From assembly GCA_022925895.1 (NCBI GenBank), contig JAKSYS010000065.1, positions 83,188-147,187 on the forward strand: a stretch of 64,000 nucleotides of DNA, given 5' to 3'. This document shows, piece by piece, positions 34,951-45,013 of this stretch. Numbering within the stretch: position 1 is the stretch's first letter; each line of letters starts with the position of its first letter. Origin of the DNA: Fragilaria crotonensis (lineage: Eukaryota > Bacillariophyta > Fragilariophyceae > Fragilariales > Fragilariaceae). The translations under genes and the position numbers were made by a program. The notes under the pieces were generated by a model, which saw nothing but the letters and a program-made list of their open reading frames with translations, searched no databases and was not told the origin of the DNA.

Positions 34951-36399
34951 CTACTCCTCTGCAGTATTGTTGGGTCTTGAAATCCATCCTGAAATAGAGA
35001 ATGCCTCCCACTTATCATTAGTTGTTAGACACGCCCACGACTTTGCGAAGTTGGACGTTTCCGAGCTCGTCAGGAGATTCTGAAGCGTGGCTGTTACTGC
35101 GCGAAGGCTGCGGGAATCACTGCTGCGCTTCCAACCAGTTGCATGATGATGGTGATGATGATTATTATTGTGGTGATGACGACGACGACTGTTGCCGTTG
35201 TTGCTACCCTGACAAGTATCGCGAGGGGATGAACTGCCAGGATGATTCCATCGCTTGCGTCTAGTCGATGGCCTTCTTTCATCTGGACTGATGCTGCGAC
35301 TTCGGGATCGATGATTGTTGTGATACCCCGCCACACCCCGACGCCCGGTAGCATGATTGTTCGGCATGTTGTGGTACCCATTCGCATTGCTGTCGTGATA
35401 TCCATTCTTCCGAACTGGACTTCTTCCCCGCACTCGATTATTGCGAATCATCATTGGCGGTGATTGCGATCGCGATCGCCGCCAGTGATCATCGTACCCG
35501 TACCCTCCACCATTACGTTGTTGATGGCTCTGTTCTTCCATGACCTTGTCTGCTTCCAAGACTGTGTCAAGGACGTCAGCATCATCTGCATTGTCTTGGC
35601 GAAATCGCTGCAGTGGGAGATTCATGTAGCGACCCTGATACCGGCGCACTCCCTTTCCCTTGTATATTGTTCCACCTGGACTGGTCCGTCCATTCGTATG
35701 CTCACCAGACGCTCCGTTCTTAAGATACGGATGTGTCCCATCCTCGCTACTACTGTCGCAGTAGTTGGGTTCCTTCTCTGTATCGTCCTTAGAAACAGGT
35801 CCGGGACAGTGATATTGAGGTTCGGCTTCGGTTTGGCTGCGAATATCTTCTTGACTGTGCACAGATTGGCCATCGGTCACGCTTCCCATGAGAGATCCAC
35901 CACAGTCATCAGTGTCGACATGCGCGACAACATCACTGTTTTGACTCGCGCCAGTGTTGGAACCATACGATTTGACAGACCCAGCTCTTGACCCAGTGGC
36001 ACTCCCTGTTGTGGACTGAAGACTCTGCATCAACAGGGCTCTGGAGAGCGGAGGACCCATGTCGTTCCATCGTGTTGTCGTGGAATGGTCTGGAGCTTGG
36101 TTAGGAAGCGGATGCGGTGGAGAGGTTGCAGCAACATCTGAAGCAATTGTTTGGGGGAGAGTATGGGAAGCCTGTTTTTGGAACGGAGTGAAAGAGGATG
36201 GATCAAACTCGACAGATCTTCTGAGAATTGATCCAGTCATCAAAACAACTCGCTCTGAGGTTGGCGAGGGAAGGACGTTGATTGACGCGTGAGATACATT
36301 CAAGTCGAGACTCGAGGTCTCAATATCCTCAGTCACTGACCCAGAGCAGACTGTGGCGATGTCACTCTTGCAAGCTTCTGAGTTTGCATACGAAGACAT
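34951..36399 (-). CDS. Ser/Arg/His-rich low-complexity protein
   Basis: 482 codons, intact, ATG at 36399. The N-terminal half is Ser/Thr/Asp-rich with many SxxE and SP sites. The middle has Tyr/Gly/Arg-rich stretches (YKGKGVRRYQGRYMN). It is followed by RS-type repeats (RRSRSQSP, RSRSRSIS) and an Asn/His block including six consecutive His near 35150. A short folded-looking C-terminus follows (LRAVTATLQNLLTSSETSNFAKSW). Such composition is typical of nuclear RNA-processing or speckle proteins, but no domain is recognised. Convergent with IMP dehydrogenase, about 100 bp apart. Confidence 0.65.
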   Translation of the reverse strand: MSSYANSEACKSDIATVCSGSVTEDIETSSLDLNVSHASINVLPSPTSERVVLMTGSILRRSVEFDPSSFTPFQKQASHTLPQTIASDVAATSPPHPLPNQAPDHSTTTRWNDMGPPLSRALLMQSLQSTTGSATGSRAGSVKSYGSNTGASQNSDVVAHVDTDDCGGSLMGSVTDGQSVHSQEDIRSQTEAEPQYHCPGPVSKDDTEKEPNYCDSSSEDGTHPYLKNGASGEHTNGRTSPGGTIYKGKGVRRYQGRYMNLPLQRFRQDNADDADVLDTVLEADKVMEEQSHQQRNGGGYGYDDHWRRSRSQSPPMMIRNNRVRGRSPVRKNGYHDSNANGYHNMPNNHATGRRGVAGYHNNHRSRSRSISPDERRPSTRRKRWNHPGSSSPRDTCQGSNNGNSRRRHHHNNNHHHHHHATGWKRSSDSRSLRAVTATLQNLLTSSETSNFAKSWACLTTNDKWEAFSISGWISRPNNTAEE

Positions 36400-36923
36400 T
36401 GGTGTGTTTGAGGGCTGCGTTGATTTACAGTTTGGGATACGGTCATGAAATCAGCTTCAGCCCTTCAGCAATTCAGAAGTTTTGTCTCGAGCTGATTACC
36501 AATACAATACTGAGTATATGTTGGGTCAGTCAACAGTCCACACTTGCAAGTTCTTTTCACTCTCAGACAGACAGCAGATGTTCCTTGTCCGCCTTTTAGC
36601 GTGTTTCCCGCTTGTCTCCCACGTCCCTTTCCCAGTCCCATGTCTGTGAGATTACGAGTTCGATATTGAGGTAATTGTAGTATTTAAGGAGTACAAGTAC
36701 TACGCCTATACTCCCCAGTTTGTCTGACTTCTCGTTGTATGCACAACAGCATACATATATCAGTAGAGCCTCGAGCATAAAAAAGGGATACAAGTACCAG
36801 GCACTGCTGTAGTGCTACTACAGAGGTATTTCGTACTCAGTACAAGTACAACTTCTCTACTGGTACATTCCGAACAATCAACTCTCACATCCACACAATC
36901 ACTGTGATCAATTTTACACCACG
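36400..36923. other. Intergenic region
   Basis: Divergent promoter region between the Ser/Arg-rich gene and the probable mitoribosomal gene. It contains GTAC-type palindromes at about 36680-36700 and 36790-36850 (AGTGCTACTACAG, GTACTCAGTACAAGTAC). No gene seen. Confidence 0.5.
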
Positions 36924-37496
36924 ATGTCGTCGCCTCTGACCCGCCTCTCCGCTGCTGCTGTGGCCGCCATTGGTACCCCAGGCAGTCTTGGGCGCCTCCG
37001 TCCCACTACCGCTAGTCTCACTGACACAACTATTCGATTCCAAAGCTCCAAGGCAGCTGCCCCCAAGGGGAAACCGACCAAATTCAGCAGCAAAACGAGT
37101 AGCACGGCCAGCAGCAAGAAAAAGAAGGGGTCGTCATCATCCACCGGCCAGCGCGACAAGTCTCTGGATTTGGTGATTCGTGCATTGGATGCACCTAAAA
37201 TGAAGGAGCCTCCCATTTCGGAGGAAGAAAAGCAAAGGCGATACGAAATTGGACGGAACCACGTCATCGGACGATTTGAACAGCACAATGCCCGTCAACA
37301 CGATCTGGCTTGCAAGCTGGTGATGAAACAACATGCAATCAACATGTTGCCTCGCAATTCGAAGATTCGAGACGAAGCGCTTCGAACTGATTACAATCTT
37401 GAAGAGATCCAACCGCCCCTGGCACGGCATATTCCAAACGAAACGCCGCCGGTTCTATCAGTTAAGAATTCCAGATTTAGTCGTAGGACATATTAA
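36924..37496 (+). CDS. Probable mitochondrial ribosomal protein (mL40/MRP-L28-like)
   Basis: 190 residues, intact, ATG 36924. The N-terminus (MSSPLTRLSAAAVAAIG...RLRPTT) is Ser/Ala/Arg-rich without acids, consistent with a mitochondrial presequence. A Lys/Ser-rich linker follows. The C-terminal helical region (EEEKQRRYEIGRNHVIG, residues about 100-185) resembles the conserved YxxGR...R...H motif region of the mL40/MRPL28 family, a large-subunit mitoribosome protein. The similarity is from memory of the family pattern and moderate; an alignment would be decisive. Confidence 0.5.
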   Translation: MSSPLTRLSAAAVAAIGTPGSLGRLRPTTASLTDTTIRFQSSKAAAPKGKPTKFSSKTSSTASSKKKKGSSSSTGQRDKSLDLVIRALDAPKMKEPPISEEEKQRRYEIGRNHVIGRFEQHNARQHDLACKLVMKQHAINMLPRNSKIRDEALRTDYNLEEIQPPLARHIPNETPPVLSVKNSRFSRRTY

Positions 37497-38389
37497 GATA
37501 TACTGGCCGTTCTCTGGAACTCCAGAGCGGAGTATTGAATGACAGGTTTGCCACTTTTGCAAAATGTTTTAGAGGATGCGGGCTATCGTCAACGTCGAGA
37601 GTCCTCTTTTGATTTCCCCGTCCACTTTTCGGAGACGAACACTTAGATCCTGTTGGGCACTTGAATACATCGATCATCCGGTTGCAATAGTGCAATAGAC
37701 AATCTGCAAATTTCTGCTTGTTTCCATGATCAGGCGGTGTCTACTACCGGTAGCACACAACGCAAATTGGATCCGAGTTTCCAAGTGATCGAACGAATCG
37801 ATTTTTGTCCCTTTGAAGTCGTCGTCCATGCTGTGTCCATACGTCAATACAAAAAAGCAGGATCGAAGGTGCAAGGTTTCACGACTTACGAGGTCGATGG
37901 TGAGTGCTTGATTGAATCACTTAAAATATAAATCAACGTTAGCAAAATGCACCAGCCCAGACAATTAGCATCATATTCATCAGATTGAATGGAGCATTCA
38001 GCAGTGTCAGTTGCAAATGTCACGGCACTCGTAGTTGTAGCACTTCTATTCGTGCGTGGCCGAGCATTGTGAAAGAGAATGCAAAGGGCAATGAAACTTG
38101 GATCTTTGCCTGGACGGACATTTCAACTGCGAACCAGAAGGTCTGTTCACGATATTCGCAAGGAACTTGGAGAAGTGTACTTTGGGTGGGCATATCGAAT
38201 GAAGTAGTACAGTACATTCAAACGTCTAGCAAACGAGCTTCGTAAATACATCGAAGATGCCACCACACACCTCGATAGGCCCCAAACGGACCGATTTCAC
38301 CAGACATCCACCCTTCATGTGTCATTTGATGGTTGACTATATATGGTATTGGTCACACGGCCGGACACAATGAACAGCTTCTTCTGGGA
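37497..38389. other. Intergenic region without supported gene
   Basis: Short open frames on both strands (for example 37737-37931 plus, 37477-37695 minus) show no family signal. It is probably flank of the decayed transposon that follows. Confidence 0.4.
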
Positions 38390-38690
38390 TGTTGTTGATT
38401 CAATTAACAGGCAGACACCCAATGTTTGAAATATCATACCCAGCTGATCAGCATGCCATTCAGGAATCTATTGCCCAGGGCTTTGCAAATGTGAATGCAG
38501 CAAACTATGGATGCTTCTAGTGCCATTGATGGCATACTCAGATGGATAGTACACAAAGCATCTCCAAAAAAATGCAACAATTCCGGATGTAGCACGGGGA
38601 AATTCCATTGTGGTCGGACGAAGAAGTTTGGTCTGAACTGCTGCTGTGGTCAGGTATTGTTGTTCCCACAGCAGTCCTGGAATTAGATTT
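38390..38690 (+). pseudogene. Relic of a PIF/Harbinger transposase (different lineage from 21-25 kb)
   Basis: Three broken frames together give VDSINRQTP, FEISYPADQHAIQESIAQGF, then SAIDGILRWIVHK, KKCNNSGC, GKFHCGRTKKFGLNC. The order and spacing, with an A-I-D-G-I-L first catalytic Asp and the following FxCGRxxKFGLN(C) motif, match the HARBI1-like DDE_Tnp_4 domain as found in diatom genomes. An in-frame TAG (38517-38519) and frame changes break it, and nothing clear follows 38690. No TIRs were identified. It is an old, decayed copy. Confidence 0.7.
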
Positions 38691-39733
38691 TCACCTGCCT
38701 ACCTTGTGGACATTGACTGATGCCCCATCTTGCAAGAGGTTGCTCTGGAGAGTGTTGGACTTTGGGAGTGAGTCCATCATTGGTTCATCTTCATGATTGC
38801 CTCAGGACCATGACCTGATATCCATAAGGCGGCCACGCTGCTGGCACCTCAGACTGTGCACCAATGCAGCTCAACAATGCTTAACTGTTAGCTGCTTTCC
38901 TGTAACTGAGTAATTGAGCCTTGTGTCATAGAGCTTTTAGGATATTGATTGGATGCATGCATTTGCCCACTTGTACAATGCTCAGCAGTGGTTTAGACAA
39001 GAGTGGCATGGTTTGGGCATTAATGGCATTCACAAGAGCTGCAACTGCATGAATGGGACAGATGTCCACCATGGTTCACACTTCCTGGCTGGTGGATTAT
39101 ATCACCAAGGAGGTGCCCATTCTATTGATTGTCCATCATCAGCACATCGCAGACGTGGCAGCTGCGATGGTGGCTGCATCTCTACTCTAGTGGTCGGTCT
39201 GCACTTAGCAGTTCGACTGTTCGTAGAAAGTCTATGATAGAATGCCAAAAGCATGGAGAGTTGGAGTACCAGTACATGTAGTGTGTACTCCAGTACTGCA
39301 GTACAAGTGGAGTTGCCATGAGCATGAGACCATGAGTCTTTTCAACCATGTACTTGTGCTGTAGCTTCTGGTACTCTGTTTCGGTACTTCGTAGGAAAAG
39401 CAAGTCCCTCGTACCACAGTACCTGGTGCAGCAATTCAAACTGGAAAACAACCGTTACCTTTGACAGCCTGCGTCCAGGTTATATAAGTGTACGAGTACG
39501 AGTATACGAGTAATTCATAATGTAGCGAACCTCAGCTGTAATACATACAGTACATACAAGATACAATCAACACCATTCCCAACATCCACTCGACGTACCA
39601 TCAACGAAGTCCACTGTGTTTTGTGCTTTCGTACTACCATTTGGTTCATTGAGTCTCCCTGCTGCTACTGCACCGAGCGTCAAAGGAAGCATTCATTGGT
39701 TTCATATTTATTTGTGCTTGAGAATAATCTAAC
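38691..39733. other. Non-coding region, probably transposon remnants and promoter
   Basis: CA/TG-rich sequence with no supported gene; the open frame at 38953-39237 shows no family signal. GTAC-rich palindromes lie near 39255-39310 (GTACTCCAGTACTGCAGTAC) and 39490-39510 (TACGAGTACGAGTATACGAG). Confidence 0.4.
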
Positions 39734-41030
39734 ATGTCCAACACAGAGTATCAAGTTGGTCAACTGGTTCATGTCGAACCTCGTACTTGGGCTGGCATCA
39801 ATCGCCCAGGTGGCGTCGCTCGAATCGTCAAGATCGATCACTGCCAGTATGGCTATATCGAAACGGTTGACGTCAAGTACATTCTCGGCTCGGGGAGTGA
39901 TACCAAGGTAGACCTAGACTTCATCCAACCGCACGCTGAATTGGAACGCACCTCGCGCTCTAGACGAGGGCGAGATTTGTATAGAGCCTCTCCTGCCAAA
40001 GCCACCATGACTCCTGGTCCTTCTGATCATTCCAATCAAATGACGACGGCGACGAAGAAGCGTCGCAAGGTATCGCCCTCGCCTGGACGCCATGTTTTGG
40101 CGTCGTCAAACACGCCAGCTGACGACCTCCCTACGCCCACCAAGGCCTCAACTGTACGAATGACCCTGGGATCAGAACAGCCTGCAACTGCAAAGCCGTC
40201 CTCCATCAAACCCCCTGTTGCCTACATTATCATTTCCCCTAATCCTCCGAATATATCACCCCTGCCAAATCCCATCTCGTCTGCGACGCACTCCTTTGCA
40301 GTCAAGAAAAGGGACAGCCATGAGTGTAAAACACAGAAGCCTCTGCAAGCAAGGACCGAGAACAAGGCCGTCACGAACAATAGCACTTCGATGCTCTCAG
40401 CAAAGCCTCACAAGAGGAAACCACAAAATTCCAACAATCCCTCTTGTTTCCAGACGCTGAATGCCAAGGACGAAAATCACCCCCCTCAGGCACGCGCCAT
40501 CCACCGCCCCTCGACTTCCAAACCCTCGCAGGTTCTTGTCAGGACACGCCCCGCTTCTGCGGTGATGAAACAGAAGTTGGCTTCCATCAAGTCACCGGTG
40601 GGTCACTTCAAACTGCCGCTGGCGTCGTCACGTCGGGTTCCGCTGCGACAAGTCTTCGACCAGGACATGAATGTACGACAGACCTTTGTCAGTGACATTG
40701 TCGGAGAAACAAAGTCTGCTCCAAAAGTGACACCTGTTGTTGTAGTAGATGAATCGTACGTTTTGTTCGGCGTTACTTCTGCTTTTGCATGGCGTTTGAA
40801 TATTGCTTCTAACCCACGTTTTGCAAACAATGCTTCACAGTCGCCAGAGATCCTTCAATGAACGTTTGACCCAACTACTCCAGGCAAACGGCGAATCGGT
40901 GACACGACAGGCTCTGATCGCCAAGGTGCCGGAATTTACTCCAGTGGAGCTGGATCATTGCTTAGATGTGCTTTCCAGTCAAAGCTATATCATGGTGGGC
41001 GAGCGTGATGGCGTGATATACAAAATATGA
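39734..41030 (+). CDS. SH3-like/Tudor-like N-terminus and winged-helix C-terminus protein
   Basis: Exon 1 39734-40755, GT-AG intron 40756-40840 (85 bp) splitting a Ser codon (TC/T), exon 2 40841-41030. Residues 1-75 (QVGQLVHVEPRTWAGINRPGGVARIVKI) look like a small beta-barrel chromatin or RNA reader. A long Pro/Ser/Lys-rich disordered region follows. The last about 62 residues (SFNERLTQLLQANGESVTRQALI...LDHCLDVLSSQSYIMVGERDGVIYKI) have the helix-helix-helix-wing pattern of a winged helix like that ending several replication factors. I infer a nuclear DNA-binding adaptor. No specific family named. Confidence 0.7.
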
Positions 41031-41493
41031 GACAACGGCAACTCGCCCTTGAACCAATACAACGATGGGTAAACGTGACGGTCTGTTGTTTTGCATTGGC
41101 AAAACTGCGTCCATGTTGCGGGCTGGTATCCTTCGGTACTCGCGGCGTATCAATGCGCACTCCTCGGTCATGGAGGCCTTGGTGTGTCTTACTAATCTCC
41201 CTTGCACACTGGAACCAAAGACGTTGATACGACTATATAACTACGTAAGCTTACATTTTTATATGAAGAGAAGGCGGATATGCCACTGGATACGGCTAAA
41301 CCTCCACGGATGCAGTACTTTCAGCATGTCACGAATACAACTACCGCAGGAACCTGCTTCATTTCCCAGTACTTGTTCTTTAACGATCATCGCGGTAAAC
41401 CCATTGCCTTTGGTATAATAATGATACACATTCATGTATCACAGCAAAAACATGACTTCTGTGTTGAGACGAAACTGAACTTTCACACCCTGC
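41031..41493. other. Convergent intergenic region
   Basis: Between the 3' ends of the plus-strand gene ending 41030 and the minus-strand gene ending 41494. Short open frames show no signal. Nothing further seen. Confidence 0.4.
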
Positions 41494-42701
41494 TTAGCGA
41501 TCTCGAGTGCTGCGACGACGACTTGCCGGCGCCATGGAACGCAATGCATCGCTAGCACGTATTTCCAAGGTTTCCACCCATTCAACTTGCCGAGCCTGCT
41601 CAAGAGTGTACGAGCTGCAGTTGCCAACGTCCTCAATCACCCCCTGCAGCGCCGCGGCCAAATCCTTCACAAACTTGGGTAAATTCTGGGGAAGGTCCCA
41701 TTCTTTCTCAGTCTTGTCGAAACTCGCCGACGTAGCTGTGTTATCGTGCGTGTCATCGTACGTCATCATAGATTCGTCCACATTGGAGAAGACAGATTGA
41801 TCTCCGTGATGATCGTTGGAGTTAATCGTTGACTCGTCCACCTCTGAACCTGCGTACTTGTACGCAGAGGCGTCTTTCAAAAGATAGGTTGTTTCTTCGA
41901 CGACGGTTGACCCGCCGCATGTAGAGTCTTCAACGATGGAAATATCCTCGAAGCGATCGGAAAAGAGGTACTTACGGACTGGAGTGTCATACATAGGGCC
42001 ACTGAGAATATCAAAGGAGTAACGAGGCTTGTCCATGGACCTGTCCGGTGATGCAATTGGCCTCTCGGGTGAGGCGTCCGGAATTTCAGCGGCAGCAGCA
42101 AGAATCTGCTCCGGCGAAAAATGGTGCGGCGAATGATAAAAAGAACCAACGCTTCCAGCCTTCTCAGCAGGAGAGAACCTAGGCTTGCCGGACGACAAGT
42201 CTGCGGGTGGTGGGGCTCCAGCACTGTCCATAACGCTAATTACCACGGACGACCATTCGAATCTTCATTTGATGAGTCAGTATTGTCAGAAGAAGTAAAT
42301 GTAGTCAAACCTGTCACGACCACATCATCTTTTAGATTCGCCTCAGCAGCACTCGCATCATCATCAACGATCTCATCGGCAACTTCGTCGGTGCGACTGA
42401 ACGAAAGCGATGCCGTAGTGGCTGTCTCAAACGTCATTTCCTTGCGAGTTTCGTTGGTTTCATCAGCTTGTTTGACCGCCGACCGACGCGAACTGAACGG
42501 CGATAGAGACCTCACCGTCCTTTCCGACCTGAACGGCGATAGTGACCTGATCATTGTTCGCACCTTCCGCGTTGAACGTTTGTTTTCGATGTTGCATGGC
42601 GGCTTGGCAGGATTTGTTGGATGGTTGCTGTCATTAACATTAGACACTCTCAAGTCCGGCTGGACGACTTTCCTCTTCACAGGAACTGGGAAAAGCTTCA
42701 T
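41494..42701 (-). CDS. Ser/Asp-rich protein of unknown function
   Basis: ATG at 42701 (MKLFPVPVKRKVVQP). The frame changes once at about 42244, where CCGTGG read as CCCGTGG joins SNGRP to VVISVMDSAG; then it is open to 41494, about 400 residues. The N-terminal third has tandem basic SLSPF motifs (RSLSPFRSERTVRSLSPFSSRR). The middle is acidic with Ser/Thr. Multiple SPE/SPD sites (SPERPIASPDRS, FSPEQIL) suggest proline-directed phosphorylation. The C-terminus (KEWDLPQNLPKFVKDLAAAL...EIRASDALRSM) is helical. No domain recognised. Confidence 0.6.
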
Positions 42702-45013
42702 GGTTGATCACGCGGATGATGGTGGTGACTAGACACTACAACAACGGTTATATTCTGTTGAGCTGATGGATGGTAAAAAGAGGGTTGAATACTCCTCTCA
42801 TTCGTTTCAGACTTGATAATTGATGCGTCCTCCGGATCAAATCTTGTGAAGATAATTGGAGCGGGAAAGGTACCACGTCCACATAGGTTGGCGGTTTTAC
42901 AGCGATAAAACCAGCACGGCAAATTTATCAACAACGGCTCCCGCTTTGGACTCAGGACGCAAGTCACTCTTATACATGTTCAAAACCACATTTACCGTCT
43001 CTAAATGGATGAATTTTCTTGTGTCGAAATCGTCGGCCATACTAAACTTTATACATATCTCACAGGGACAGCTACGCTCGCCGGTGCATCGGCAGGCAGC
43101 GAATACGGGACACAGCGTATTGCCGGTTCATGTAGCCCCACATAGATTTTAGTACAGGAACACATTCCTTTCTCGGCTGGTCCCGTTCTGAATACATGTG
43201 CTCCGCATTCCTCATTTTGTGCTCACCAGTCGTAGTATGACATTCGGAGTTGAAAAGACGGTATTGGGGTACTTTGAAATAACCTCGAAGTGCGATACAT
43301 ATAAATTTAGAATATAGGCATTTAGTCGTATTGTGTACTCCGAGTACAACATATCCGAGTAACATACATTATACTGCATTATACTCTATAAAAATCCAAT
43401 ATCGAGTATTTACGTTTAGTGTCATATGCTTGTACTGTACTCCGAGGATCATGCATGTTGCATGTTGCATGTGCGATTCACAATTCATACTCCTGCGGTA
43501 TTCCATACTGCAGTACAAGTAGCATTATGAATCAATGTCATGGTCGTTCGGTACAGCAGTAGAATGACATACTCAGTGCCAGTACTCTGCTGAAGCGTTG
43601 ACGGATTACTTGTTCCAAGTGGTTTGTAGGTCGTAGATTGTAGTACTCCGAGTACCACCTAAAAACTGCTTAGGACCAATAATTTAACGCATGTTACGAC
43701 TCAATTTATCCATTCCTTCAAGCTTCGCACTCTATTTCCGTTCCGTTACAACTTCTTCTCCGTATAGTTCTCCATGTTACAATTGAATCAATCTTGCACT
43801 GGAGCAGATATTCATCAAGAAATGGAACGATTTCATCGCCTCGTTTTGAGATTATTGGTTCTAAGTGATACATAAAAATTTATGCATGCATGAGGAAAAA
43901 TTTATATGTGCGCGCGTAATTTTTTTCACACGTTCGCCCAAAATCGATGTAATTTTCGGTCTACTGTTACGCTGGTAGCCACGTGTGTCTTGTACCACCA
44001 ACGTTGGACCACAAGAAAATACGGCGCGGTATCGTGTGTCACGTGTTTCTATAAAAATCGCAACAGTGAAAAAAATACTCCGAGCATTCATGGGAAGCCC
44101 ACCTCGATGTGTTAAAATCGTGAGCTGGATTTGAGCTCAATTGCCAAAATACAGTGTGAAATATTGAAGCGACCGCTCACTCAACCTCACTTTCCTGCAA
44201 GTATACGAAGGCTGTAGGATGAATAAAGGAATGAGGTTGTCATACATATTCTTTGGGAAAAACATAATTTGAGCAACTTTTGTGTAGGGGATATGGATTT
44301 TAACGCGTTTATTGGTTCTAAGTGATATTATTGGTTCTAAGCAGTTTTTTGGTGGTACTGTGTACATACTGTCGCATCATGCTCCGTGTTGTGATCTTCG
44401 CGCAAAAATCAGACGAGCAATGCTCCGCCTGGAAGGTCCGGCCACGCACCTCTGCTTGGTATTAATTGATTGTAGAAGCTACGAGAAGAAACGTCATTTT
44501 ACCGGACCTCCCTTGGGAATAGCGCGTTGGACATACGAGCTAGTATGACATATGACAGATATGACATGTGAGATCACTATCATATCGCTCCAACAATTGC
44601 GTGCGTCCGCTAACGGTCTGGCGGACAGAAGTGGGTGCTTTTCGCCGGGAGCCTGTCCAGATTCCAGATGCCAGAGATTGCAAAGATGTATTAGCACATA
44701 CGAGTACTACAGTATTCGGAGTACCAGGTATACAGTATATGAAACACTTCAAGCCCGAAGTGATTCATCCGTGATGATCAGTGATCAGGTGATCAGTGAT
44801 CAGTGATCAGTGATCAGTGCTCAGTGCTCCGATTTCCAGTGACTGCGTCATGTCGCGACTCGCGACTCACGACTCACGACCACTCCGAATTGAACCCTAT
44901 TTACAGTATGCACGACCGACAGGTTGGGAGGATACCGTTTCTCAGCCAAGCAGCGACAGCCTTTTGCCTTCCTAAACCATAACATCGACATCTAACGGTG
45001 CCCGTCTCTCGCA
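42702..45013. other. 2.3 kb gene-poor, repeat-rich region
   Basis: No supported gene. Contents: GTACTCCGAGTAC at 43335-43347 and 43643-43655; TGCATGTTGCATGTTGCATG near 43450-43470; an interval bounded by the direct repeat TTATTGGTTCTAAGTGAT (43852-43869 and 44309-44326, third partial copy from 44328); 7 bp tandem arrays at 44771-44830 and 44854-44880; and the promoter of the AAA+ gene at the right end. Confidence 0.6.
44771..44830 (+). repeat. 7 bp tandem array, unit GTGATCA, followed by a second 7 bp array
   Basis: About eight units of GTGATCA with variants (GTGCTCA at the end). The unit contains TGATCA, itself palindromic. A second heptamer array, unit CGCGACT/CACGACT, follows at 44854-44880. 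Both lie about 140-240 bp upstream of the AAA+ gene start. Confidence 0.8.

Noticed and set aside
35464-35991. 175-codon plus-strand frame with several hydrophobic stretches.
   Set aside because: It is antisense to the intact Ser/Arg/His-rich gene, and the hydrophobicity arises from antisense Asp/Asn codons.
38953-39237. 94-codon plus-strand frame downstream of the Harbinger relic.
   Set aside because: It shows no transposase motif or other family signal, and composition matches non-coding neighbours.
42698-42967. 89-codon minus-strand frame overlapping the next gene by ATGA.
   Set aside because: No domain, poor composition for coding, and it lies where the promoter of the gene starting at 42701 is expected.
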